The translations under genes were made by a program, and so were the position numbers. From Nodosilinea sp. FACHB-141 (GTDB taxonomy: Bacteria; Cyanobacteriota; Cyanobacteriia; Phormidesmidales; Phormidesmidaceae): DNA of 64,000 nucleotides. The notes under the pieces were generated by a model that worked only from the letters and a program-made list of their open reading frames with translations, had not been told where the DNA came from and searched no databases. The stretch is from NCBI RefSeq assembly GCF_014696135.1, contig NZ_JACJPP010000021.1, forward strand, positions 1 through 64,000, in the 5' to 3' direction. Shown in pieces: positions 1 through 8,039 of this stretch (positions are counted from its first letter, which is position 1; each line of letters starts with the position of its first letter).

Positions 1-317
1 AGCCACTCATCGAGGGAAGCGGCTTCCCAGATGGGGTAGAAGTGCAGACCGATGGCGTTTGACGAGGGCACAACGGCACCGGAGATGATATTGTTGCCGT
101 ACATCAAGGAGCCAGCTACGGGCTCACGGATGCCGTCGATGTCAACGGGAGGCGCTGCGATGAACGCAACAACGAAGCAGGCGGTCGCAGCTAGCAGGGT
201 GGGGATCATCAGCACGCCGAACCAGCCCACATACAGGCGGTTCTCGGTGCTGGTCACCCACTGGCAAAACTGCTCCCACAGGGAGGCAGTTTGTTGTCTT
301 TGTAACGTCGTAGTCAT
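1..317 (-). CDS. psbA: Photosystem II reaction-centre protein D1, N-terminal part (runs off the window)
   Basis: The reverse strand from an ATG at 317 reads [20 protein letters not shown], then [20 protein letters not shown], the unmistakable start of cyanobacterial D1. It continues through the first transmembrane helix and the lumenal loop ([20 protein letters not shown]) to about residue 105, where the window ends. D1 binds the P680 chlorophylls, the pheophytin, QB and the Mn cluster in the thylakoid membrane. Residue 130, which separates low-light from high-light isoforms, lies outside the window, so the isoform cannot be called. The gene is preceded by a good sigma-70-type promoter at 387-415. 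Identification is certain; only the 5' part is visible. Confidence 0.98.
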   Translation of the reverse strand, partial: MTTTLQRQQTASLWEQFCQWVTSTENRLYVGWFGVLMIPTLLAATACFVVAFIAAPPVDIDGIREPVAGSLMYGNNIISGAVVPSSNAIGLHFYPIWEAASLDEW

Positions 318-386
318 GATAAAGATGAGTGCAGTTAGGTTTGCTTTGTGCCCATCCGCAAGGACAAGCGGGTTATGTATGTACTT

Positions 387-415
387 ACATTAACTAAAAT
401 GTTGCAGATTGTAAA
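387..415 (-). promoter_or_regulatory. Probable psbA promoter
   Basis: On the minus strand a -35-like TTTACA (410-415) and a -10-like TAATGT (387-392) are separated by exactly 17 bp, about 70 bp upstream of the psbA start. Spacing and placement fit a sigma-70 type promoter with a psbA leader of roughly 60 nt. Inferred from sequence only. Confidence 0.5.
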
Positions 416-491
416 CAACCTTGGGTAGATAACTACCCAGCAAGGTCCGGTAATTGCGCTACTTCCGACCTAGACCATTTGGGGTAGGGCC

Positions 492-2987
492 TCAGTTCGG
501 TACTGGCTGTTGCATCCAAGCTTGTTTGGCCCTGGCGATCTGCTGGGGCGCAGGGATGGCTTGAAACAAGTTGAGAGCCTTGTACAATTGAGCCTCGGCT
601 TCGGCGAGGTGCATAGGTAGGCAGGCCAAGGTAAGGGCGTACTGGAGGTGAGCAGCGGCGAGATCACAGTGGGCACCGACTTCGTCAAGCAGAGCGATCG
701 CTCCCCGACAATTTTCCACGGCCCCTGCCGTATCTCCCCGCTGATGATTTAGCCTACCCAGCCCAATTAGCGCGTTGGCCTTGATTTGCAGGTAGTGACC
801 GGCCTCGGCCGCCTGGATGGCAGAAGTAAACAACGATTCTGCCCGATCGAGATCGCCGAGGTTGAGATAGGTATGACCTAACAGTTGGACAAAAAAGGCA
901 TGGCGACCGCTTTGGCCTTGGCCCCGCACCTGCTCGATAATGGAATCGGCTAGGGTTTGGGCAGAGGCGCGATCGCCCTGATATGACTGCACCAGAGCCA
1001 GACAGGTGGTGGCTTTGTCAGCCCAGGGCTGGTGACGAGTGCCAGTGGCAGTGGCGATTACCTGGCTAAACCAGGTGGCGGCGGCCTCAAGATTCCATAG
1101 ATCTAAGTGATAGAGACCGAGGCTGAGTTGGGAGTCGACCACCAGCATGGTGAGGTAGTACCAGCGGTGGGTATCGGCATCAGGAGCTTCGGTGCGCAGG
1201 CAGGTTTGGGCGATCGCGATCGCATTCTGCTGGCAAGCGAGCGCTTGCTCCAAACGCCCCTGTATCCAATACAGGTCGCCCAAAATGTTTGACAGCTCAC
1301 TGGCGTCGGCATTCTCGGTGGGAATGTGGTCGATGATGGCGGTGATCGCATCGGTGACCGGCTGCACTAGGCCCATGCGGTAGAGGGTGCTGCCCAGGGG
1401 CAAAAACTGCTGCCACTGGTTGTCGCGGCTGTGGAGGATGACTCGCGCCGCCGCGCCGTAGTTACCAATGGCAACGTAGTGGTAGTAGGCTTCTAGCGCT
1501 TGAATGGCATCGTCGAGGGTGCAGATGCGCTGAATGCGATCGCTCCAGCAGCGGGCGGCGGCGCGGTGGGCAGATTCCCACTCGGAGGAATTCTCAGAAT
1601 TGGCGGCGAGCTGAGCTAAGGCCCCTGCTCGCACTACAGGATGCAGCCAGTATTGACCCTGGCGGCACTCTAACAGCGATCGATTCCGCAGGGAAGTCAC
1701 GATCGCCTGGTGGCGCGCAGCGGGAGTATCGGCCATCAGGCACTGCACAGATTCCCAAGGAACAGTTGGCACGTCTTGGTAGCGGTAGACACCCAGACGG
1801 CAGAACAGGCGATGGGCATCTGGGTCAAGATCACGTAGGCGGTAAATTTGGCTTTCGACCAGGTTCTTGAGATCTACCGGGCCGAGCAGATCTTGACTGT
1901 GGGCCTGCCAATAGAGCGCGAGGCTGCCTTCGAAGTCGGCCTGTACCGCCCCAGCCAAAATTTCCATCGCCTTGGCATTGCCGCCGTAGGCACTGTGCAT
2001 CGCGGCCAACACATCCCCATGGTCGGGGACGCCTCGGTGGGCAAAGTAAGTAGCCCAAGCAGGAAGCTCTAACCCTGGCAGACGGTAGTGGGTGATGGGA
2101 ATGCCGGGTTCGCAGAGGCGATCGCGGCTCGTGATCAGGGTCAGCGTTTGGCCTCGACTGTCGGCTAAAACCCTGAGCAGTTCGCTGTAGCGGCGATGGG
2201 GCGCAATGAACTGGCCTTGAACATCTAAGGCAGGTTCCAAGTTGTCTATTAATACAGCGACGCGCTGCTGGCGCAGGTGTCGACGCAAGCGATCGAGCGT
2301 CACCCCAAACTCGCGCCCTGGCTCGACGCCAAAATCCTGACGCAGCCATTCTTCTACCACCCATTCAACTGGGGTGATGTCAGCGGGATCTTTGGCCATC
2401 AGCAGTTCTAGGGTTAGATCTACCGACTGCTCGGCGACGAAATGCTGGGCTAGGGTGGTTTTGCCAAGGCCACCTTCTCCCTGGATGAGAATGGTGTGGT
2501 GGCCCTGGGCGATAAGGGCAGTAAGGCAGGCGATCGACTCCTGTCGCCCGACAAAATTAGGATTTGTCGGGGTTGTAGGCGCAGACTGTGTGCTGTCACA
2601 AGAGGCGACCTGGGACTCTAGATTCCCCAAAGTTTGAGGAGATTGGGAGACCAAAGGCAACGCCTCTCGCTGTCCCGCCGAATCTGCAAATCCAAGGGCA
2701 GTGCTGGCTCCTGAGACATCAATGCCCATCTTGAGCAGCGATCGCTTCAGCGCCGACTTTAGAGTAGATTTCGTTACTTTCTCACCGGTCACCCGGGACA
2801 ACAGCCGCCACATTTGGTAGGCCACGTCTTTGATATGGCCCTCGGTGTAGCCAGCGGTGTTGGCAATGTCGAGATACTTTTGGCCGTGCCACACCTGGTA
2901 CAAAATGGTGCGCTGCAAATCGTTCAGATGCCGTCCGGTAACGGTGAAGACAAGTCGATCTGCCAGTTCTACCGCATCTGAAGCCAT
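492..2987 (-). CDS. STAND-type NB-ARC ATPase with N-terminal HTH-like domain and C-terminal TPRs
   Basis: A protein of 831 residues if started at the ATG at 2987; the longer frame begins with TTG at 3014 and adds only nine unlikely residues. The N-terminal 85 residues (HLNDLQRTILYQVWHGQKYL, then a KDVAYQMWRLLS segment) match the helix-turn-helix-like adaptor found in front of many cyanobacterial NB-ARC proteins (vWA-MoxR-associated, vMAP type). An NB-ARC module follows with Walker A GEGGLGKTT near residue 170 and Walker B VAVLIDNLEP. The last 300 residues form tetratricopeptide-like helices. STAND proteins are nucleotide-controlled switches for signalling or defence; the effector here is not visible, so the output is unknown. 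Upstream of psbA on the same strand, but unlikely to be functionally linked. Confidence 0.85.
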   Translation of the reverse strand: MASDAVELADRLVFTVTGRHLNDLQRTILYQVWHGQKYLDIANTAGYTEGHIKDVAYQMWRLLSRVTGEKVTKSTLKSALKRSLLKMGIDVSGASTALGFADSAGQREALPLVSQSPQTLGNLESQVASCDSTQSAPTTPTNPNFVGRQESIACLTALIAQGHHTILIQGEGGLGKTTLAQHFVAEQSVDLTLELLMAKDPADITPVEWVVEEWLRQDFGVEPGREFGVTLDRLRRHLRQQRVAVLIDNLEPALDVQGQFIAPHRRYSELLRVLADSRGQTLTLITSRDRLCEPGIPITHYRLPGLELPAWATYFAHRGVPDHGDVLAAMHSAYGGNAKAMEILAGAVQADFEGSLALYWQAHSQDLLGPVDLKNLVESQIYRLRDLDPDAHRLFCRLGVYRYQDVPTVPWESVQCLMADTPAARHQAIVTSLRNRSLLECRQGQYWLHPVVRAGALAQLAANSENSSEWESAHRAAARCWSDRIQRICTLDDAIQALEAYYHYVAIGNYGAAARVILHSRDNQWQQFLPLGSTLYRMGLVQPVTDAITAIIDHIPTENADASELSNILGDLYWIQGRLEQALACQQNAIAIAQTCLRTEAPDADTHRWYYLTMLVVDSQLSLGLYHLDLWNLEAAATWFSQVIATATGTRHQPWADKATTCLALVQSYQGDRASAQTLADSIIEQVRGQGQSGRHAFFVQLLGHTYLNLGDLDRAESLFTSAIQAAEAGHYLQIKANALIGLGRLNHQRGDTAGAVENCRGAIALLDEVGAHCDLAAAHLQYALTLACLPMHLAEAEAQLYKALNLFQAIPAPQQIARAKQAWMQQPVPN

Positions 2988-3183
2988 AGCTGCTGGTATC
3001 CTCCACGGCCACAACTCTAGCCGAGATTTAGATTTCTTTCATCCCCGATGGACGGTTTCCGCCTTTTTCCGCCTCTGGACTACTGGCCGTTGAGTGAATG
3101 GCCGACCCTAGCCGACCGACGGCAGCAATCCCTAGAGCTACGGTGAACTTACCCAACCATAGCTCACGCAAAGGGTATCAAAT

Positions 3184-4152
3184 ATGACCGCCACACTTTT
3201 ATCACCGCTAACTGCCTTGGCGGACGATTTAGCTGGCCCCTGGCAGCCGCCCCTTAGCTTCAGGCTAGCAAACCAACGCATTGCGACCCTAACTCGGCGG
3301 TACGTGACGGTGGCGCATCTGTGCGATCGCCTTGCCGACCTACCGCACCAGTTTCAAGATCCCCAGCCGCGCCGATGGAATCCGGTGAATTGGGCCGCTA
3401 TTTCTCCCGATCAGATCAGCGGCATTGGCCTTGACACCTTCTGCGCCATTCTGCTGGGAACGATCAACACCGAGGCCCCCATTCGTGGCTATAGCCAAGC
3501 CAGCCGTCAATACCTGGAGCATTTCTATCCCCAAATGGCCCAGTTTGTCGGCGGCACAGTGGATGCTGCCGGAGTGATCAAGCCAGGGCTCTGGGAGCGA
3601 GAAGAGAAGCGTCACACCCCTATCTTGACCATGCTCTACCATCGTCTCTCTGGAGAACGCCCCCATCCCGTTCCCCACCGGGCGAGGCCCTACACTCCCA
3701 GCGGTGCAGCCCGCGCCGATCTCTACCGCCACGGGCTGCACCGCATCGCCACCGAGTACGGGGCTGCCTGCCTCTACCTGTGGATGATGGCCTACACCAC
3801 CGGCCCCCTCCAGGCGGCGCTGGGGGAGTTACTCATTGACGAGATCAACCACATGACTAAGTTCTGGGGCTTTGGTCGCTGGGCCTACCCTGACACTGGT
3901 TTGGGAATGATTGCGGGTACCCTAGCTCACGCAATGGTGAAGAAGTGGCAACAGCCGCAGTTGCAGGGCAGCCTCATTCACACTCTGCGCCGCATGACGG
4001 CTGAACTCGCTTGGGGACAGTGGAGCCACAACCACCGGCTCACCTTTCTCTATACCTTTGACCAGGTGATGCGGGTGCTGTGGCAGTGGGATCGATCGCT
4101 AACTCAGCCCTATTTAAAGGAGCTATTTGGCCCACATCCCAACCATGTTTAG
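3184..4152 (+). CDS. Ferritin-like di-iron protein, resembling soluble acyl-ACP desaturases
   Basis: 322 residues. Two glutamate/histidine motifs are visible: a W-E-R-E-E-K-R-H stretch near residue 140 and GELLIDEINHMTKFWGFGRW near residue 220, preceded by a conserved glutamate in HRIATEYGAACLYLW. The E, ExxH, E, ExxH order is the iron-ligand pattern of the ferritin-like superfamily, and the spacing resembles stromal acyl-ACP desaturases and related oxygenases. No signal peptide or membrane segment. Substrate unknown. It stands alone, divergent from the STAND gene, and 144 bp upstream of uppS on the same strand. Bacterioferritin or rubrerythrin are excluded by length. Di-iron fold likely; enzymatic activity is inference. 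Confidence 0.65.
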   Translation: MTATLLSPLTALADDLAGPWQPPLSFRLANQRIATLTRRYVTVAHLCDRLADLPHQFQDPQPRRWNPVNWAAISPDQISGIGLDTFCAILLGTINTEAPIRGYSQASRQYLEHFYPQMAQFVGGTVDAAGVIKPGLWEREEKRHTPILTMLYHRLSGERPHPVPHRARPYTPSGAARADLYRHGLHRIATEYGAACLYLWMMAYTTGPLQAALGELLIDEINHMTKFWGFGRWAYPDTGLGMIAGTLAHAMVKKWQQPQLQGSLIHTLRRMTAELAWGQWSHNHRLTFLYTFDQVMRVLWQWDRSLTQPYLKELFGPHPNHV

Positions 4153-4296
4153 GGAGGGTTGAGGGCTAGAGAACCCAACTTCAGCTCAACTCAGGCAGAA
4201 GCGAACGGCGATCGCAAAGAACTGTTCCCCCCGACAAGAACCGTTGGTTGTTTGAACTCATATTGTTTAGCGACTTATGTATAAGGAGTATTTGAA

Positions 4297-5070
4297 ATGG
4301 CCCAGATCATTGATTTTGCGACATTGCCAGCGGACCTCTATGCCGAAGCGCTGCCTCAGCACGTGGCGGTGATTATGGATGGTAACGGTCGCTGGGCTAC
4401 CCAACGAGGCATGCCGCGCATCGCGGGCCACCGCCAGGGGGCCAAAACGGTAAAAGACCTGCTGCGCTGCTGCAAAGACTGGGGCATTGGGGCGCTGACG
4501 GTCTATGCCTTTTCGACCGAAAACTGGCGGCGACCGATGGAGGAAGTGAACTTTCTGATGCGGTTGTTTGATCGGCTGCTGCGTCGCGAACTGGCCGAAA
4601 TGCAGCGAGAGGGCGTGCGAATTCAGTTTTTGGGGGACCTATCGCCGCTGCCGGAGCGGCTGCGATCGCTGATGACAGAAGCCATGACCCTGACCCAAGA
4701 CAATCAGCGAGTGCGATTTAACGTAGCGGTGAACTACGGCGGACGGCAAGAGCTCGTGATGGCCACGCGCCAAATTGCCCAGCAGGTGGCCTGCGGAGCT
4801 CTATCCCTAGAGCAGGTCGATGAGGAAGCTTTGGGCCGCGCGCTGCTGACCTACCCAATGCCCGATCCCGACTTGCTGATTCGCACCAGCGGTGAGCAGC
4901 GGCTGAGCAACTTTTTGCCCTGGCAGCTGGCCTATACCGAGTTGTACTTTACCGACCTGCTATGGCCTGAGTTCGATCGCGCCGCCTTTCACCAGGCCCT
5001 GTACTGGTACCAAAGCCGCCAGCGCCGCTTTGGGGGACTAGCTACACCGCCCCTTGCCCAAGGACTTTAA
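4297..5070 (+). CDS. uppS: Isoprenyl transferase (undecaprenyl diphosphate synthase)
   Basis: 257 residues, normal for cis-prenyltransferases. Condenses isopentenyl diphosphate units onto farnesyl diphosphate in cis to give the C55 lipid carrier of peptidoglycan and polysaccharide synthesis. The catalytic and substrate loops are intact: [17 protein letters not shown] near residue 24, [13 protein letters not shown], the FSTENWRRP segment, and the C-terminal [20 protein letters not shown] with TELYF. A clean AAGGAG ribosome-binding site lies 9 nt ahead of the ATG. Cytosolic or membrane-peripheral. Identification is firm. Confidence 0.96.
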   Translation: MAQIIDFATLPADLYAEALPQHVAVIMDGNGRWATQRGMPRIAGHRQGAKTVKDLLRCCKDWGIGALTVYAFSTENWRRPMEEVNFLMRLFDRLLRRELAEMQREGVRIQFLGDLSPLPERLRSLMTEAMTLTQDNQRVRFNVAVNYGGRQELVMATRQIAQQVACGALSLEQVDEEALGRALLTYPMPDPDLLIRTSGEQRLSNFLPWQLAYTELYFTDLLWPEFDRAAFHQALYWYQSRQRRFGGLATPPLAQGL

Positions 5071-5081
5071 AGCAAGAGCTT

Positions 5082-5645
5082 TTAGAATCGGGCGCACTGG
5101 TCTTCTTTGTTGCCCCGCACCATGTTGCCGTTGCCGCTAGGGACAGGGCGATTTTCTTTGCACTGCAAGTTGCCGTCAATGCGGTTGCTAGAAACACGCA
5201 GGCCACCCTCGTTCTTAAAGGCCTGTAGGTTGCCGCCGATGGTGTTGCCCTGGCTGAGCAGCGATCGCCGGTTCTCCTCAAGTTGCAGGTCGCCGCCAAT
5301 GCGAGTGTCGGCTACCATCACGCCGCCCGACTGTTTAATCTGAATGTCGCCACCGACCATAGAGCGGGTGGTCACTGTCACCTGGTCAGCATCTTCGGCC
5401 TGAATGTTGCCCTCAACGCGCACACTGCGGGCAATTAGCACAGCCCCCGATTCCACTGTGATGTTGCCTTCAACGCGGGTGCCGTTAAGGGTGCAGGTGG
5501 CATCTTCGGGCACCCGCAGGTTATCCACAGTGGTGTTGCCCAGATTACCCTGGCAAGTAAACTCATCGGCATGGCTCGGGAGGGGAAGGGCAGTCGCACT
5601 AGACAGCCCAATTAACCCCGCCAAAAGAATCTTTGCGGCTTTCAT
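5082..5645 (-). CDS. Secreted beta-repeat protein of unknown function
   Basis: 187 residues from the ATG at 5645, preceded by AGGAAG; an upstream in-frame start would add ten residues before the signal peptide. MKAAKILLAGLIGLSSATA is a typical Sec signal peptide with a likely cleavage after SHA. The mature part consists of about nine degenerate 20-22-residue units built around (R/T)-x-(V/I)-x-G-(N/D)-(I/L), for example RVEGNI, MVGGDIQ, RIGGDLQ, TIGGNLQ, RIDGNLQ. This pattern predicts a right-handed beta-helix, somewhat like bactofilin or polymer-forming cytoskeletal domains but exported. It ends 11 bp from uppS in convergent orientation. Function not known. Confidence 0.75.
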   Translation of the reverse strand: MKAAKILLAGLIGLSSATALPLPSHADEFTCQGNLGNTTVDNLRVPEDATCTLNGTRVEGNITVESGAVLIARSVRVEGNIQAEDADQVTVTTRSMVGGDIQIKQSGGVMVADTRIGGDLQLEENRRSLLSQGNTIGGNLQAFKNEGGLRVSSNRIDGNLQCKENRPVPSGNGNMVRGNKEDQCARF

Positions 5646-5816
5646 CAGTGCGCTTCCTAGTTGTAGTGGAGGCAATGCAAACTACACCGAAAGACGCAGA
5701 TGGAAAGCCGTTTGTTGCTGAGCAAAAAAGTGAGCCAAATCTGGTTAAAGATCTTGGCTCACCGGCAGGAGAATCGCTTAGAAAAAGTCGTTAGCCCACG
5801 TAGTTTGCGCCCAGCC

Positions 5817-6911
5817 CTATGCGACCTCAGCCAAGGTGGGATAGTCGACGTACCCTTCTTCCCCGCCGCCGTAGAAAGTGTCAGGATTGGGCTCGTTCAG
5901 CGGCGCATTTTTTGCAAAGCGCTCGGGCAGGTCGGGGTTGGCGATGAACAGCTTGCCGTAGGAGACCAAGTCGGCATCGCCGCTGGCGATCGCCGCATTA
6001 CCCGCCGCCTGGTCATAGTCCCAGTTCACCATTAGCAGACCGTCATACAGGGGCCGAAATTCTTTGGTGGGGATGGGGGTGCCGCCGTAGCGCAGGTCGG
6101 CCTCACTGGGTTCGAGCAGGTGCAGATAGGCCAGGTTAAATCGGTTGAGCGCCTGAATGGCATAGCCGAAAGTGGCTCTGGGGTCAGAGTCAGTCATGTC
6201 GTTGAAGGTGCTGCTGGGGGAAAGGCGGACGCCAACGCGATCGCTTCCCCAAACTTCCACCACAGCCTCGGTCACTTCCAGCAGTAGGCGGGCGCGGTTT
6301 TCGACCGGACCGCCGTAGGCATCGGTGCGGTGGTTGCTGCCATCGCGCAAAAACTGATCGAGCAGATAGCCGTTGGCCCCGTGCACCTCCACACCGTCAA
6401 AGCCCGCTTCTAAGGCATGCTTGGCGGCATGGCGATATTGATCGATAATTCCAGGAATTTCATCCAGCTCTAGCGCTCTGGGCGTGACAAAGCGCTGCAT
6501 ACCCTCGTAGGTCATGGCGTCGCCCTTTGGCTGAATGGCGCTAGGGGCGACGGGCGTTGCCCCATCGGGCTGTAGCGACGGGTGGGAAATGCGGCCTACG
6601 TGCCACAGCTGCAAGAAGATCCGACCGTCCTTAGCATGGACGGCCTCAGTGATTTTTTGCCATCCAGCGATCTGTTCAGCACTGTGAATGCCGGGGGTGG
6701 AGGGGTAGCCCATGCCTTGGGGTGAGACCTGACTGGCCTCAGTAATGATCAGCCCAGCAGAGGCTCGCTGCTCATAGTAGGTCACATTCAACGCCTGAGG
6801 TACATTGCCCTCTCCAGCACGATTGCGAGTGAGGGGAGCCATCACAATGCGGTTGGGCAGTTCGTACGCACCGAGCTTGATCGGGGTGAACAGATTCTTT
6901 TCAGTGGACAT
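5817..6911 (-). CDS. Old yellow enzyme family alkene reductase (NemA-like)
   Basis: 364 residues. FMN- and NAD(P)H-dependent reduction of activated C=C bonds (enals, quinones, N-ethylmaleimide, oxophytodienoate-like oxylipins). Motifs: NRIVMAPLTRNRA at residue 20, FLQLWHVGRISH, the active-site GVEVHGANGYLLDQFL with the substrate-binding His and Asn pair, RDGSNHRTDAYGG and a C-terminal DLVSYGKLFIANPDLPER phosphate-binding strand. Located downstream of trxA on the same strand and close to an ArsR-type regulator with vicinal cysteines, which suggests an electrophile or oxidative-stress role. Separated from trxA by 259 bp containing a hairpin, so probably its own transcript. Confidence 0.92.
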   Translation of the reverse strand: MSTEKNLFTPIKLGAYELPNRIVMAPLTRNRAGEGNVPQALNVTYYEQRASAGLIITEASQVSPQGMGYPSTPGIHSAEQIAGWQKITEAVHAKDGRIFLQLWHVGRISHPSLQPDGATPVAPSAIQPKGDAMTYEGMQRFVTPRALELDEIPGIIDQYRHAAKHALEAGFDGVEVHGANGYLLDQFLRDGSNHRTDAYGGPVENRARLLLEVTEAVVEVWGSDRVGVRLSPSSTFNDMTDSDPRATFGYAIQALNRFNLAYLHLLEPSEADLRYGGTPIPTKEFRPLYDGLLMVNWDYDQAAGNAAIASGDADLVSYGKLFIANPDLPERFAKNAPLNEPNPDTFYGGGEEGYVDYPTLAEVA

Positions 6912-7126
6912 GGGATCTCCTTTGGGATGGTTAGCGCTAAAGAATTCCGCAGAATCGTAAGGCTCACTAGGGCGAAAGCCAGTAGCCCTAGTAAGGATCG
7001 AGGCCGAAACGGGACAATAGTTTAACGATGCTCAGGCCGGGTAAGCGGCGATGTAAAGACCGATCCAGAGGGCGATCGCCCACACTAGATTGAGGTTAGG
7101 GGAGGTCTAATAGCGGCATGGGTTGG

Positions 7127-7154
7127 GTAAGGGCAAACAACCGTTTGCCCTTAC
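7127..7154. terminator. Perfect 12-bp hairpin downstream of trxA
   Basis: GTAAGGGCAAAC, a 4-nt AACC loop and GTTTGCCCTTAC form a perfect stem 17 bp beyond the trxA stop codon. No T-run follows on either side, so it may instead be a small dispersed palindrome of the GTAGGGGC type common in cyanobacteria, or an mRNA 3'-end stabiliser. Confidence 0.5.
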
Positions 7155-7170
7155 GATCGACTGTGACTAG

Positions 7171-7497
7171 TTAGCTGAGAAACGGCTCAACAGCTTTATC
7201 TAGAGTGGCTTTGGACACGGCTCCGACCACCTGCTCCATCTTTTCGCCGCCCATAAACACCATGAGCGTGGGAATGCTGCGAATGCCGTAGTGGGAGGCA
7301 ATGCCCGGCTGCTCGTCGGTGTTGACCTTAACCACCTTGAGCTGCCCTTCGTACTGCTGGGCCACCTCATCGACAACTCTTGCCACCATACGGCAGGGGC
7401 CACACCACGGTGCCCAAAAGTCAACTAGAACCGGCACGTCACTTTTCAGCACTTCGGTTTGAAACGTATCTTGGGTAATGCTTGCAACTGCGGACAT
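7171..7497 (-). CDS. trxA: Thioredoxin
   Basis: 108 residues, full-length classical thioredoxin. Active site [11 protein letters not shown] at residue 28, the cis-proline segment [10 protein letters not shown] near residue 73 and the C-terminal helix are all present. Reduces disulfides in cytosolic targets with electrons from thioredoxin reductase or ferredoxin-thioredoxin reductase. Divergent from the ArsR-type gene at 7585 with only 87 bp between; a TTCGAA dyad in this gap suggests that the regulator controls trxA as well as itself. Confidence 0.96.
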   Translation of the reverse strand: MSAVASITQDTFQTEVLKSDVPVLVDFWAPWCGPCRMVARVVDEVAQQYEGQLKVVKVNTDEQPGIASHYGIRSIPTLMVFMGGEKMEQVVGAVSKATLDKAVEPFLS

Positions 7498-7530
7498 AGA
7501 ATACCTCCGCCAACTAGGCGAATTTCATTT

Positions 7531-7547
7531 ATTCGAAAACTTCGAAC
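7531..7547. promoter_or_regulatory. TTCGAA dyad, probable ArsR-type operator
   Basis: Two TTCGAA palindromes (7532-7537 and 7541-7546) lie nine bases apart start to start, in the 87-bp gap between trxA and the ArsR-type gene. The pair forms a 15-bp near-perfect dyad TTCGAA-AAC-TTCGAA. ArsR/SmtB proteins commonly bind such AT-rich interrupted dyads overlapping their own promoter. Binding by the neighbouring regulator is inference. Confidence 0.5.
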
Positions 7548-7584
7548 AATCAAACTATAGCGCCTGCCGTGGCATAATGCAACT

Positions 7585-7893
7585 ATGCGACCCATTCACC
7601 ATCCCAACTGCCAAGACATTGCCCTCGAAGGGGTTTTGTACGCCCTCGGCGACCCCGTGCGCCTCGAAATTGTGCAGCGTCTCGCCAGCAATGACGAGCT
7701 CTGCTGCTCTGATTTAGATTTGGGGGTGGCAAAGTCAACCCTCTCCCACCACTTCAAGATTTTGCGCGAGGCCGGGGTGCTGCACTGCCGCAAACAGGGC
7801 ACTCAGCACATGAATTCTCTGCGCCGCGACGATTTAGAAGCAGCGTTCCCTGGCTTACTGGATAGCATATTGAAAGCGGCTCGCAAAAGTTAA
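7585..7893 (+). CDS. ArsR-family winged-helix transcriptional regulator with a vicinal Cys pair
   Basis: 102 residues. Winged HTH with ALGDPVRLEIVQRLAS (helix 2-3) and the recognition helix VAKSTLSHHFKILREAGVLH, followed by the wing RKQGTQHMNSLRR. The sequence NDELCCSDLDL places two adjacent cysteines near the position where arsenic-sensing ArsR has ELCVCDL, so a thiol-based switch is plausible, but the metal-type CxC is absent. Divergent from trxA and near an OYE reductase. This arrangement fits a sensor of electrophiles or thiol stress rather than of metals. Family call is firm; ligand is inferred. Confidence 0.85.
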   Translation: MRPIHHPNCQDIALEGVLYALGDPVRLEIVQRLASNDELCCSDLDLGVAKSTLSHHFKILREAGVLHCRKQGTQHMNSLRRDDLEAAFPGLLDSILKAARKS

Positions 7894-8039
7894 AGGCTAA
7901 GGCGGAGGATTGGACAGCCGGAACGGCTATCTCACAAGAATTCTCCTGAGGACCCCAAGATTTGAAAGACTGCCCTCCTGTGAGATGAGCCTCTGGCCCG
8001 TACTGCCTTGGCTTAGGGTCATGAATAATTCAGGTGTTG

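Noticed and set aside
52-393. 113-residue frame on the plus strand
   Set aside because: Antisense to the psbA start and its leader.
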